A DNA stretch of 64,000 nucleotides from Motilibacter aurantiacus (GCF_011250645.1 NZ_JAANNO010000005.1:26846-90845); one strand, 5' to 3'; positions 41,433-50,467 are shown, counted from the stretch's first letter. Notes: generated by a model from the letters alone, not told the origin. Numbers and translations are program-made.

Positions 41433-42362
41433 CGCCAGCCGGGCCGCCCTCCCCTTCGACACCACCGCCAGGGCGACCTGGCGCGACGCCTCGTCGATCA
41501 TCTGCCCGTCGACCAGGACCGCCCCACGCCCGCCGCCGGGCTCCGAGGCCGCCGCCGCGTACGCCGCCAGGACCGCCTCCGCCCGGGCGTACTCCTCCGG
41601 CGAGGGCGTGAAGGCCTCGTTGGCCGCCCGGACCTGGGCCGGGTGCAGCACCCAGGCTCCGTCGTAGCCGAGGGCGGCCGTCCTCGCCTTGTCCCGGCGG
41701 AAGCCGTCGACGTCGGCGATGCGCACGTACGGCCCGTCGACCGCCTGCACGCCGGCGGCGCGGGCGGCGACGAGGATCCGCATGAGGACGTAGTGGTAGG
41801 CGTCGGCGCCGGGGTAGCCCACCGGCTGGGCGCCGATCTCGACCGTCCGCATGCCGAGGCTCGCGGCCATGTCGCCGGGGCCGTAGACGAGGGCCTCGAC
41901 CCGCGGGCCGGCCGCGATCGCGTCGGCGGCGGCGAGCCCGGCCGCCGACTCGATCTGCGCCTCGATCCCGATCCTGCCGACCGGGAGGCCCGCGCCGCGC
42001 TCGAGCTGGGTGAGCAGCAGGTCGAGCGCGGCGACGTGGTCCCGCGAGTCGCACTTGGGCAGCACGACGCAGTCGAGCGCGGCCCCGGCCCCTTCGACGG
42101 CCGCGACGACGTCGCGGTGGGTGTGCGGCGTCTGCCAGCCGTTGACCCGCACGGCACGGGTACGCCCGCCCCACCCGTCGCCGAGCAGCGCGGCGACCGC
42201 GGCCTCCCGGGCCGCGGCCTTGGCCCCTTCGGCCACCGAGTCCTCGAGGTCGAGCATGACCTCGTCGACCGGCAGCGACGGGGCCTTGGCCACGGCGCGG
42301 GCGTTGGACGCGGGAACCGAGAGACAGGAACGGCGAGAGCGGAATTCGCGCACGGCCGCCAT
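41394..42362 (-). CDS. CitE-like HpcH/HpaI family CoA-ester lyase
   Basis: A 322-aa TIM-barrel lyase of the CitE/malyl-CoA lyase type: RSCLSVPASN, VDEVMLDLEDSV, RAVRVNGW (substrate Arg), VVLPKCDS and IEAQIESAAG (metal Glu), then YGPGDMAASLG (metal Asp). The C-terminal LGYDGAWVLHPAQV matches the family. It probably cleaves or forms a beta-hydroxyacyl-CoA such as malyl- or citramalyl-CoA. Citrate lyase partners (CitD, CitF) are absent, so it is not a citrate lyase subunit. It lies 13 nt downstream of the AI-2E family gene. Confidence 0.85.
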   Translation of the reverse strand: MAAVREFRSRRSCLSVPASNARAVAKAPSLPVDEVMLDLEDSVAEGAKAAAREAAVAALLGDGWGGRTRAVRVNGWQTPHTHRDVVAAVEGAGAALDCVVLPKCDSRDHVAALDLLLTQLERGAGLPVGRIGIEAQIESAAGLAAADAIAAGPRVEALVYGPGDMAASLGMRTVEIGAQPVGYPGADAYHYVLMRILVAARAAGVQAVDGPYVRIADVDGFRRDKARTAALGYDGAWVLHPAQVRAANEAFTPSPEEYARAEAVLAAYAAAASEPGGGRGAVLVDGQMIDEASRQVALAVVSKGRAARLASAPGAGGGDGRP

Positions 42363-42375
42363 CCTGGCCGAGCGG

Positions 42376-43563
42376 TCAGCGCGCGGGGACCGCGGGATGC
42401 GGCGGGATCGGGGTCTCCTCCTCGCCGGTCGTCGGCACGGCCTTCAGCTTGCCGCGGCGGGTGTCGTAGACGTCGCGGACGATGACCTGCAGGACGCCCG
42501 CGACCGGGATCGCCAGCAGGGCGCCGAGGATGCCGGCCAGCTCCACGCCGAGCAGCACGCTGACGAGGACCGTCAGCGGGTTCAGCTTCACGGTGCGCGA
42601 CTGCACGATCGGCTGGAAGAGGTGGTTCTCCAGCTGCTGGTAGATGACGAACCACACGGCCACGACGATCGCCGCGGGCACGGACTCGACGAGCGAGATC
42701 AACGTCGCGACGACCGCGCCCAGGGTGGCGCCGATGAGCGGGATCAGGTCGCAGACCGCGACGAACAGCGCGATGACCCCGGCGTACGGCACGTCCATGA
42801 TCGTCAGCACGAGCCAGGTGAGCAGCCCGCAGATGGTCGCGATCAGCAGGGCGCCCGTGATGTAGCCGGTGACCGCGCGGGCGCAGTCGTGGGCGACGCG
42901 GCGCACGTGCGACTCGCGCCGCGGCGTCAGCTGGGCCATCGCGCTGTCCATCAGCTTCGGGCCCTCGAGCACCATGAGGAACGACAGCACGAAGATCGTC
43001 AGCAGCGCGACGACGACCTCTCCCGCGGTCATCAGCGCGTGCGCCGCCGGGGTGCCGAGGCCCGTGAGCGTCTCGCGGATGCGGTCCTCGTTCTCCCGGA
43101 CGTACTGGTCGACGTTGAACCGCTCGATGAGGTCGCCGATGGGGCCGCGGCCGTTGCGGGCGTCCTCGACGTACTGCGGGAAGCCCTCGCGGAACTCGTC
43201 GCTCTGCCGGACGAGCGGCGTGACGAGGACCGCGACGAGCCCACCGAGGACGACGAGCCCGCCGAACCACACGATGCTGGTGGCCACCGAGCGCTTCATG
43301 TGCCCACGGCGCTGGATGAGGCCGACGAGCGGGGCGAGCGCGACGGCGAAGAAGGCGGCGATCGCGATCCACACGAGGATCCGGGCGACCCGCTCGACGA
43401 GGAGAAGGGCGAGGGCGGTCACGAGGATCGCGCCGATCGTGGCCCAGATGGTGCGCCACGGGATCCGCTCCCGCGGGGCGACGAGTGGGCTTCCGGTCGC
43501 TGTGAGCGCCTGCGGTGCAGGCGCTGCCGGCACGGCCGGCCTGTCCTGCTGCTTTGTGGCCAT
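42376..43563 (-). CDS. AI-2E family transporter (TqsA/YdiK type)
   Basis: A 395-aa protein with about eight transmembrane helices in the family arrangement: ILVWIAIAAFFAVALAPLVGLI, a long soluble loop, then FVLSFLMVLEGPKLM, FVAVCDLIPLIGATLGAVVATLISL and NHLFQPIVQSRTVKLNPL. The last two are diagnostic. Members have been linked to autoinducer-2 or ion transport; most have no known substrate. Pro/Ala-rich tails are at both ends. Confidence 0.9.
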   Translation of the reverse strand: MATKQQDRPAVPAAPAPQALTATGSPLVAPRERIPWRTIWATIGAILVTALALLLVERVARILVWIAIAAFFAVALAPLVGLIQRRGHMKRSVATSIVWFGGLVVLGGLVAVLVTPLVRQSDEFREGFPQYVEDARNGRGPIGDLIERFNVDQYVRENEDRIRETLTGLGTPAAHALMTAGEVVVALLTIFVLSFLMVLEGPKLMDSAMAQLTPRRESHVRRVAHDCARAVTGYITGALLIATICGLLTWLVLTIMDVPYAGVIALFVAVCDLIPLIGATLGAVVATLISLVESVPAAIVVAVWFVIYQQLENHLFQPIVQSRTVKLNPLTVLVSVLLGVELAGILGALLAIPVAGVLQVIVRDVYDTRRGKLKAVPTTGEEETPIPPHPAVPAR

Positions 43564-43608
43564 GAGGGCGGCGATGCCCGATTGCGGGGCGCCCGAACCG
43601 CGGAGCTG

Positions 43609-44529
43609 TCAGTCCGCCAGCGCCGGAGGGCCCGGCCGGGCGACGACGACGAGCGCCGTGCCGGCCAGGACGAGGGCGAGCGCGGGCAGCGCCGCGGCCG
43701 GCGGGGTCTGGCCGAGCCACACCGCGGCGAGCAGGGCCGCGCCGGGGACCTCGAGCAGGATCGCGACCGAGAGGACCGTCGGCGGCACCGAGCGGAGCAC
43801 CACGTTGAAGGCCGTGTGCCCGAGCAGCTGGGCCGCGACGGTCACGGCCAGGATCCCGAGCCAGGCGTCCGACGGGTATCCGGTGAGCGCCACGCCCCCT
43901 GCCAGGCAGCCGGCGAGCAGGGCGAGCGCGCAGACGCCGTAGCAGACCGCCGTGTAGGACGCGGCCGGCAGCTCGCGCCGGACCCGGGCGCCGACGACCA
44001 CGTAGAACGCCGCGAACAGGCCCCCGCCCAGGGCCATCGCGTCACCCGCGAGCGCTCGGGTCGACAGCGAGAGGTCGACCCCCGTCATGGCGAGCACCCC
44101 GACGATCGCCAGCGCGATGCCCGCCCAGGCCCGCCCGCCGAGCCGCTCGCCCGCCAGCCGGCCCAGCATCGCGGTCCACACCGCCTGCAGGCTCACGATC
44201 GCCGTCGAGGACGCGACCGAGGTGTAGCGCAGCGAGGGGATCCACAGCGCGAAGTGCGCGGCCAGCAGCAGCCCGGAGACCGCCGACAGCGCGAGGACGC
44301 GGTGGGAGGCCGCGCGCAGGCGCGACCACTGCGTGCCGACCGAGACCGCGCCGACGACGAGCGTCCCGAGCGCGTTGCGCCAGAAGGCGATCGCCAGCGC
44401 CGGCGCCGCGGTGGCGGCGATCACCGGGCCCGAGGTGGCGACCCCGGCGATGCCGACGGCGAGCAGCGCCAGGTCGAGCCGGGCCGGGCCGGGGGTCAGC
44501 GCCGGGTCGTGGACGGGCTCACGGGACAA
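43609..44529 (-). CDS. EamA/DMT family transporter
   Basis: A 306-aa transporter with ten hydrophobic helices in two EamA repeats. It shows APALAIAFWRNALG in the first repeat, LWIPSLRYTSVASSTAIVSLQAVWTAMLG, and VLRSVPPTVLSVAILLEVPGAALLA in the second. Drug/metabolite transporters of this kind export amino acids or other small molecules. It starts at TTG inside the end of the phzF-like gene (11-nt overlap), so it is probably cotranslated with that gene and may export a related product. Confidence 0.88.
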   Translation of the reverse strand: MSREPVHDPALTPGPARLDLALLAVGIAGVATSGPVIAATAAPALAIAFWRNALGTLVVGAVSVGTQWSRLRAASHRVLALSAVSGLLLAAHFALWIPSLRYTSVASSTAIVSLQAVWTAMLGRLAGERLGGRAWAGIALAIVGVLAMTGVDLSLSTRALAGDAMALGGGLFAAFYVVVGARVRRELPAASYTAVCYGVCALALLAGCLAGGVALTGYPSDAWLGILAVTVAAQLLGHTAFNVVLRSVPPTVLSVAILLEVPGAALLAAVWLGQTPPAAALPALALVLAGTALVVVARPGPPALAD

Positions 44530-45409
44530 GGATCTCCCCGCGCGCGGTGGGGGCGGCGGTGCCGGCCACCGTCACCCGCGTCGCCACCCCGCCCTCGGCC
44601 GTCACCGTGCAGGCCAGTGTGGACGGGCGCCCCATGTCGACGCCCTGGCGCACGGTGTACGCGCTGGTGCCGTCGGCCGCGAGCAGGCCCTCGGCGACGA
44701 GGTACGCCCCCAGCCCGAGCGCGGCCGACCCCGTCGCCGGGTCCTCATGGATCCCGACCCCGCCGGCCCAGCCGCGGGCGTACGCGGTCGACGACCCCGC
44801 GTCCCAGCAGAAGGCGTACGCCTCCGGGTGCGGCAGCTGCAGCAGCGCGCCGTCGTCGCCGAGCGAGGCGGCGACGGCGGCCTCGTCGGCCAGCCGGACG
44901 TACACCCAGTCGATGCCCGCCCCCGCAGCGCGCACCGGCGAGACCGGGGCGTCGGCCGCGACCCCCACGGCGGCGGCGTAGGGCGCGGTCTCCAGCGGCG
45001 CGGACACGCGCGGCGTCCCGCCGGTGAGCGTGACCAGCCCCGGCCCGATGCCGTCGGCGGCGCCGGGCTCGATCTCGAGCGGCATGTCGCCGGCCAGGCA
45101 GCGCTGCACGACCCGCCCCGGCTCGACGCGCTGCAGCGCCGCCATCAGCCACGCGGTGCCCACCGACGGGTGGCCGGCGAACGGGAGCTCGACGGCCGGG
45201 CTGAAGATCCGGATGCGGTAGTCGGCGCCGGGTGCGTCGCCCGGCTGCAGGCGCAGCGGGAACGCCGTCTCGGACAGGTTGAACTCGCGCGCCAGCAGCT
45301 GCATCTGCTCGGTCGACAGGCCCTCGGCGTCGAGGACGACGGCCAGCGGGTTGCCGCCGAACGGCTCGTCGGTGAACACGTCGACAATCTCGTAGCGCAG
45401 CGTCGGCAT
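44519..45409 (-). CDS. PhzF family isomerase/epimerase-like protein
   Basis: A 296-aa protein of the diaminopimelate-epimerase fold: VDVFTDEPFGGNPLAVVLD, EFNLSETAF (catalytic Glu), FSPAVELPFAGHPSVGTAWL and HEDPATGSAALGLGAYL. All PhzF landmarks are present. Only some members act in phenazine synthesis; no phenazine genes are here, so the reaction is unknown. A TACGGT -10 box lies 6 nt before a GTG (45412) and 9 nt before the ATG (45409); either may start translation. Confidence 0.88.
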   Translation of the reverse strand: MPTLRYEIVDVFTDEPFGGNPLAVVLDAEGLSTEQMQLLAREFNLSETAFPLRLQPGDAPGADYRIRIFSPAVELPFAGHPSVGTAWLMAALQRVEPGRVVQRCLAGDMPLEIEPGAADGIGPGLVTLTGGTPRVSAPLETAPYAAAVGVAADAPVSPVRAAGAGIDWVYVRLADEAAVAASLGDDGALLQLPHPEAYAFCWDAGSSTAYARGWAGGVGIHEDPATGSAALGLGAYLVAEGLLAADGTSAYTVRQGVDMGRPSTLACTVTAEGGVATRVTVAGTAAPTARGEILVP

Positions 45410-45418
45410 CACGCCCCG

Positions 45419-45424
45419 ACCGTA
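45419..45424 (-). promoter_or_regulatory. -10 box of a probable leaderless promoter for the phzF-like gene
   Basis: On the minus strand, TACGGT ends 6 nt before GTG 45412 and 9 nt before ATG 45409. Confidence 0.4.
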
Positions 45425-45503
45425 GCCGGTACGCCTGCGCCGCCCGGGCACCTGCCGCGCCACCGCCGCGACGTGCGCGACGCGGTGACGCCCGCCCTAC
45501 GGC

Positions 45504-45509
45504 TAGCCT
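45504..45509 (+). promoter_or_regulatory. -10 box of a probable leaderless promoter for the MgtE-N gene
   Basis: TAGCCT lies 7 nt before the ATG at 45517. No Shine-Dalgarno sequence is present. Confidence 0.5.
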
Positions 45510-45516
45510 GCCGCCC

Positions 45517-46773
45517 ATGAGCGGATCGCGCGTCTTCGCGGCACGCCTGGCCGGGACGGGGGTCTTCGACCCGACCGGTGACCAGGTGGGCAAGGTGCGC
45601 GACGTCGTCTGCGTGCTGCGCCCCGGTCACCGCCCGCCGCGGGTGCTCGGCCTCGTCGTCGAGGTGCTCGGGCGGCGCGCCGTCTTCCTGCCGATGACCC
45701 GGGTGACCGCGGTCGACGTGGGCCAGGTCATCACGACCGGCCTGGTCAACATGCGTCGCTTCTCCCAGCGCCCCACCGAGACCCTGGTGCTGGGCGAGCT
45801 GCTCGACCGCAAGGTCACCCTGCTCGACGACGGCACGACCGTGACGGTCGAGGACGTGGCCCTGGAGCAGACGCGCGCCCGTGACTGGGTGCTGCAGAAG
45901 GTCCACGTCTCGCGGCCGGCGAAGGGGCTGCGGCGGCGCGGCGAGACGTTCACGGTCGACTGGGACGCGGTGACCGGCTTCGCGCTGGAGGAGCAGGGCC
46001 AGGGCGCGACCAACCTGCTGGCCGCGTTCGAGGAGATGCGCGCGCCGGACCTGGCCGCGGTCCTGCACGACCTGTCGCCGAAGCGGCGGGCCGAGGTCGC
46101 GGCCGCGCTCGACGACGAGCGGCTCGCCGACGTGCTGGAGGAGCTGCCGGAGGACGACCAGGTCGAGATCCTCGGCAAGCTCGAGGAGGAGCGCGCCGCC
46201 GACGTCCTGGAGGCGATGGGACCGGACGACGCGGCCGACCTGCTCGCCGAGCTCCCGGCCGGCGAGGCGGAGAAGCTGCTCGGCCTCATGGAGCCCGACG
46301 AGGCCGCCGACCTGCGCCGGCTGCTGAGCTACGGCGAGCTCACCGCCGGCGGCATGATGACGACCGAGCCGGTGATCCTGCCGCCCTCGGCCACCGTCGC
46401 CGAGGCGCTGGCCCGGGTGCGCAACCCCGACCTCTCCCCCGCGCTCGCGTCCGCCGTCTACGTGTGCCGGCCGCCCCTGGAGACCCCGACCGGCAAGTAC
46501 CTCGGGACCTGCCACATCCAACGGCTGCTGCGCGAGCCCCCGTCCGCGCTGGTCTCGGGCATCGTCGACAACGGCCTCGAGCCGCTGCTGCCGCACACCG
46601 CGCTGCCGGCGGTGACGCACTACCTCGCGACGTACAACCTCGTCTCGGTGGCCGTGGTCGACGACAACGACCACCTCGTCGGCGCCGTGACCGTCGACGA
46701 CGTCCTGGACCACCTGCTGCCCGACGACTGGCGCGACCGCCCGGCCGACGTCGAGGTGCCCCGTGGCCCGTGA
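45517..46773 (+). CDS. PRC-barrel / MgtE N-domain / CBS protein without a membrane pore
   Basis: A 418-aa cytoplasmic protein. A PRC-barrel-like region (about 1-150, with VGKVRDVVCVL) comes first. The MgtE N-domain repeats follow (about 165-265: LAAVLHDLSPKRRAEVAAALDDERLADVLEELPEDDQ, EAMGPDDAADLLAELP), then two CBS domains (MMTTEPVILPPSATVAEAL and LVSVAVVDDNDHLVGAVTVDDVLDHLL). It lacks the transmembrane Mg2+ channel of true MgtE. Such proteins lie next to DUF1003 genes in many actinomycetes, as here, and may sense Mg2+ for a partner. Confidence 0.88.
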   Translation: MSGSRVFAARLAGTGVFDPTGDQVGKVRDVVCVLRPGHRPPRVLGLVVEVLGRRAVFLPMTRVTAVDVGQVITTGLVNMRRFSQRPTETLVLGELLDRKVTLLDDGTTVTVEDVALEQTRARDWVLQKVHVSRPAKGLRRRGETFTVDWDAVTGFALEEQGQGATNLLAAFEEMRAPDLAAVLHDLSPKRRAEVAAALDDERLADVLEELPEDDQVEILGKLEEERAADVLEAMGPDDAADLLAELPAGEAEKLLGLMEPDEAADLRRLLSYGELTAGGMMTTEPVILPPSATVAEALARVRNPDLSPALASAVYVCRPPLETPTGKYLGTCHIQRLLREPPSALVSGIVDNGLEPLLPHTALPAVTHYLATYNLVSVAVVDDNDHLVGAVTVDDVLDHLLPDDWRDRPADVEVPRGP

Positions 46774-47320
46774 GCGCCGTGGGCCGCGCCGGCCCGGGCT
46801 CGACGTCCCGCGCGAGTCCCGCCGTCGGGGCGTGCCGCGCCCGACGTACGACCCGGACTTCCTCGGGACGCTGTCCGACCGGGCCGCCCGCTTCCTCGGC
46901 TCGTGGCGGTTCATCGGCTACATGAGCGCGATCGTCGCGACCTGGGTGCTGTGGAACTCGCTGGCCCCCGACGACCTGCGGTTCGACGACTACCCGTTCA
47001 TCTTCCTCACGCTGATGCTGTCGCTGCAGGCGTCCTACTCCGCCCCGCTGATCCTGCTCGCGCAGAACCGGCAGACCGACCGCGACCGGGTCCAGTGGGA
47101 GCAGGACCGCGCCCGCAGCGAGCGGACCATCGCCGACACCGAGTACGTCATCCGGGAGGTCGCGGCGCTGCGGATCGCGCTCGGCGAGGTGGCCACCCGT
47201 GACTTCCTGCGCAGCGAGCTGCGCGCCGTGCTCGACGAGCTCGAGGAGATGGGCGAGCAGCGCTCGCGCCCGGACCGGGACGGCCCGGACGAGGACCCGC
47301 CGGGCGGCGACGCGAGCTGA
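46763..47320 (+). CDS. DUF1003 family membrane protein
   Basis: A 185-aa protein. A basic N-terminus precedes two transmembrane helices (FIGYMSAIVATWVLWNSL and YPFIFLTLMLSLQASYSAPLILLAQ). QNRQTDRDRVQWEQDRA at the second helix exit is the DUF1003 signature, followed by a cytoplasmic helical tail. Function unknown. It starts at GTG 11 nt inside the MgtE-N gene, so the two are translationally coupled and probably form a complex. Confidence 0.9.
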   Translation: MARERRGPRRPGLDVPRESRRRGVPRPTYDPDFLGTLSDRAARFLGSWRFIGYMSAIVATWVLWNSLAPDDLRFDDYPFIFLTLMLSLQASYSAPLILLAQNRQTDRDRVQWEQDRARSERTIADTEYVIREVAALRIALGEVATRDFLRSELRAVLDELEEMGEQRSRPDRDGPDEDPPGGDAS

Positions 47321-47345
47321 CCCCGCCCCGGCGTCCGGTCGGGTT

Positions 47346-47359
47346 GGGCCTTCGGGCCC
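47346..47359 (+). terminator. Small hairpin with TTCG loop after the DUF1003 gene
   Basis: GGGCC-TTCG-GGCCC: a 5-bp stem closed by the very stable UUCG tetraloop, 25 nt after the DUF1003 stop. The rest of the 161-nt gap to the next gene shows nothing definite. Confidence 0.45.
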
Positions 47360-47481
47360 GGTTCGATAGTGCGTTCGTGGGGTTCGGGCCCCGCGCGAGC
47401 GCACCCGCCCGACGCGCTGGGCACGGTGAGTGGGATCACGCCCGCGGCTGGTGCCGGGGCGGTCTCTCGATCGGGGGCCTC

Positions 47482-50418
47482 ATGCGCGGACCAGTTGCCT
47501 GGATGTCGGTCGCGGCCGGAGCGTCCGCCGCGGCGCTCGTGGCCGGCTCGCTCGTCGCGTCGCCGGCCGGCGCCGCGGACGACGTGCCGGGAGGGGTGGT
47601 CGTCCCGGGCAGCGCCCTGGTCGTCGGCGTGCCGGGCGGCGCGTCGAGCGGGGCGGTGACGGCCCGGTTCAGCGGCACGCAGAGCTCGCTCTTCTCGGCC
47701 AGCGAGACAGGCCTGAGCGCCGACGCCGCGGCGCACTTCGCCCTGCACGTGGGCGGCAGGGCGTACTCGGGGATCTCGCCCACGCGGTTCACGCAGGTGT
47801 CGGCGCCGGCGCTGTCCGGCACCGGCACCGCCGCCGACCCCTGGGCCGTGACGTCCTCGTTCGACGCCGGCACCAGCGGCCTGCGGGTCACCCAGGTGCT
47901 CACGGCGGTGGACGGCGGGACGGCGTACGCCCTGTCCTGGTCGGTGCGCAACGGTGGGGCGGCACCGGTCGGCTTCCAGGCCTTCAACGCCGGCGACCTC
48001 TACGTGAGCGGCTTCGACGAGGGCTTCGGAGAGCTGGCGGGGACGGCGCCTGCGCGCATCCTGTCCGGCGTGTCGCCGGACGGCAGCCGCGCCGAGCTCG
48101 TCGAGGACGCGACCGCCCCCTGGGAGCACTACTACGAGGGCGACTACGTCTCCTACGACGACCCCTTCCACTCCGCCGGCTGGGGCTACCCCGACAGCCA
48201 CGAGCCCACGGTCGTCGACCACGCACTCGGCGTGCAGTGGTCGGTCCCGGCGCTCGCGCCCGGCGACACGCGCACGCTCGCGGTGGGCTGGCGGTTCGTC
48301 CCACCGGCGGCGCCGCTCGCGCCCGTCGTGACCGGCCTGCCCACCGGGGCCACGGCGGCGACCTCGGCGACGGCCTCGCTCGCACGCCAGCCCGCCGACA
48401 CGACGCTCGCCCGGTACGTCTGCGCGCTCGACGCGGCCGCGCCCACCCCGTGCAGCGACCCGACGACGCTTCCCGGGCTGTCGCGCGGCGCGCACGCCCT
48501 GCGGGTGTGGGGCGTGAACTCGGCCGGCGTCCGCGGGCCCGCCACCACCCGATCCTGGTCCGTGGCGGCGGTCCCGGGAGCGGTCACCGGCCTCACCGCG
48601 CGCGCGGCCGACGGCGGCGCCGCTGTCACCTTCACGCCTCCCGCCGACGACGGCGGCAGCGCCGTCACGGGGTACGAGTCCTCGCTCGACGGCGGCACGA
48701 CGTGGGCCGCGCTCCCCACGGCCCCGGCGGGCGGTGGCACGCGCACCGGGACGACCGCCGGCCCGGGCGACGCGACGGCGCTCTCGGTCTCCGTGCGGGC
48801 GGTGAACGCCATCGGCCCGGGGCCGGCGTCGGCCCCCGCTGCCCTGAGCCCCCTGACCCTCGTCCCGCCTCCTCCCGCACCCGCCGGTGCGCCCCTCGCC
48901 CCCGCGGTGGCCGCCACCGCAGGCACCTCGGCAGTCTTCGCGAGCTGGGCCCCGGCGTCCGGCGCGAGCGCCGTGACGGGCTACCGGGCGTACGCCTCCC
49001 CCGGCCCGGCGTCCTGCTCGACCTCCGGCCGGCGCTGCGTGCTCGGCGGCACCGCCGGCAGTGCGTACACCGTCACCGTCGTCGCGTCGTTCGCGGACGG
49101 CACGACGGCCGCCGGCGTCCCCTCCGCGCCGGTGGTGGCCGGTGACCCCGTGCTGCCGCCCGCCGCCCCCGTGACCGGGGACGCCCTGGGCACCGACCGC
49201 GGGCCGGTCGGGGTCGCGCTGCCGGGAGCGGCGCTGACGCTCACCGGCGAGGGCTTCCTGCCGCACTCCACGGCCAAGGTCGGCGTCTATCCCGGCCCCA
49301 CCGTGCTCGGCTCCGTCACGGCCGACGGGGACGGCCGGCTCGCCGCCCCTGTCGAGGTGCCCGCCGGCATCGAGCCGGGCGACCACGTGCTGGTCGCCGT
49401 GGGCGTCGGGCCGGACGGCGCGGGCCGGACGGCCCGCCTGCCCGTGGTCGTCGTGCCGCCGGTGCTGCGCTCGTCCGGGCCCGGGGCGCAGCCGCAGGCG
49501 GTGTCGCTGCCCGTTCCACCCGGCGGGTCCGTCACCCTGCTCGACGGGGCCGGTCGGCCGACGACTGTGGTGGACGTTGCCCGGGAGGGCGGCTACGCCC
49601 TCGACGCGCCCACCGGCGCCCTGACGTTCCTGCCCGCCACCGGCTTCTCCGGAGCGCCGCGGCCGGTGGGCTACCGCGTCGTCGACGCCGTCGGCACGGC
49701 TGCCACCGGCGCCTACCACCCCTTCGTCACCAGCGCCGCGGCCGTGCCCTTGACCTCCGAGGAGCCGGGGCGGGTACGCCTGCCGCTGCCGGCCCGGATC
49801 GTGCACGACGGCGTGGTCCGCCTGCCCTGCACGAGCTCCCGGCCGGACCTGCGCCGCTGCGCGGTGACCGTCTCCACGGTGGTGGCCGGCCGCCGGGTCG
49901 TGGTGGGGGCGGGCACGGCGACGGCCGCCCGCGGCACCCGCCGGGTCGACGTCGGGGTGCGGCTGACGCCGCTCGGGCGCGCGGTCACCGCCGTGCCCGG
50001 CGGGGTGCCGTTCCGAGTCACGGCGTCCGTCTCGCGGACGGGGCAGCCCCGCCCGCGGCCGGCCGCCGGGGCGGCCACCGTCGTGGCGCGGTCCTTCAAG
50101 CTGGCGCGGGCGGCCTACTTCCCCACCGAGTCGGCGCGGGTGTCGGCCGCGGACGCCCGCTACCTGGCGGCGGTGCGGGCCCGGCTCGACGGCGCCCGGG
50201 TGGTGTCCTGCCTCGGCTACACCGACTCGCGCGGCTCGTGGGAGTCCGGCGTCACCCTCGGCCGGCGCCGCGCGCGAGTCGTCTGCGCCGCACTGACCGA
50301 GGGCGTGCCGGTACGCGCCCGCGTGGTGACGATGGGCGAGCGGGACCCGTACGCGTCCAACGCGACCCCTGCCGGCCGGGCGCTGAACCGGCGGACGGAC
50401 ATCTGGCTGCGCTACTGA
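47482..50418 (+). CDS. Large secreted multi-domain surface protein with CshA-like and OmpA-like ends
   Basis: A 978-aa exported protein. Its signal peptide (core VAAGASAAALVAGSLVA) probably cleaves after SPAGA. The first 270 residues are a beta-rich domain with tryptophan/tyrosine clusters (HYYEGDYVSYDDPFHSAGWGY). Ig/FN3-like repeats follow (about 280-550, for example GLTARAADGGAAVTFTPPADDGGSAVTGYE). An IPT-like stretch and a CshA-fibril-like repeat (APTGALTFLPATGFSG, YRVVDAVGTA) come next. The C-terminal 110 residues look like OmpA (GYTDSRGSWESGVTLGRRRARVV, NRRTDIWL), which binds peptidoglycan. It is likely a wall-bound adhesin. GGGGG precedes the ATG. Confidence 0.8.
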   Translation: MRGPVAWMSVAAGASAAALVAGSLVASPAGAADDVPGGVVVPGSALVVGVPGGASSGAVTARFSGTQSSLFSASETGLSADAAAHFALHVGGRAYSGISPTRFTQVSAPALSGTGTAADPWAVTSSFDAGTSGLRVTQVLTAVDGGTAYALSWSVRNGGAAPVGFQAFNAGDLYVSGFDEGFGELAGTAPARILSGVSPDGSRAELVEDATAPWEHYYEGDYVSYDDPFHSAGWGYPDSHEPTVVDHALGVQWSVPALAPGDTRTLAVGWRFVPPAAPLAPVVTGLPTGATAATSATASLARQPADTTLARYVCALDAAAPTPCSDPTTLPGLSRGAHALRVWGVNSAGVRGPATTRSWSVAAVPGAVTGLTARAADGGAAVTFTPPADDGGSAVTGYESSLDGGTTWAALPTAPAGGGTRTGTTAGPGDATALSVSVRAVNAIGPGPASAPAALSPLTLVPPPPAPAGAPLAPAVAATAGTSAVFASWAPASGASAVTGYRAYASPGPASCSTSGRRCVLGGTAGSAYTVTVVASFADGTTAAGVPSAPVVAGDPVLPPAAPVTGDALGTDRGPVGVALPGAALTLTGEGFLPHSTAKVGVYPGPTVLGSVTADGDGRLAAPVEVPAGIEPGDHVLVAVGVGPDGAGRTARLPVVVVPPVLRSSGPGAQPQAVSLPVPPGGSVTLLDGAGRPTTVVDVAREGGYALDAPTGALTFLPATGFSGAPRPVGYRVVDAVGTAATGAYHPFVTSAAAVPLTSEEPGRVRLPLPARIVHDGVVRLPCTSSRPDLRRCAVTVSTVVAGRRVVVGAGTATAARGTRRVDVGVRLTPLGRAVTAVPGGVPFRVTASVSRTGQPRPRPAAGAATVVARSFKLARAAYFPTESARVSAADARYLAAVRARLDGARVVSCLGYTDSRGSWESGVTLGRRRARVVCAALTEGVPVRARVVTMGERDPYASNATPAGRALNRRTDIWLRY

Positions 50419-50442
50419 CGCGACGCGCTCGCGCGGGCAGGG

Positions 50443-50467
50443 GTTGCCCGAGGGGGTGGACGGGAAG
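50443..50467 (+). promoter_or_regulatory. Candidate stress-sigma promoter of the PRC/DUF2382 gene
   Basis: GTTG, 15 nt, then GGGAAG lies 42 nt upstream of the GTG at 50510. It partly fits the SigB-type GTTT-N14-16-GGGTAY pattern. Weak evidence. Confidence 0.25.

Noticed and set aside
41394..42362. Citrate lyase beta subunit
   Set aside because: No CitD or CitF partner. CitE-like proteins alone act on other CoA esters.
44519..45409. Phenazine biosynthesis gene cluster
   Set aside because: Only a PhzF-family protein is present. None of the other phz genes lie near, and PhzF homologues are widespread without phenazines.
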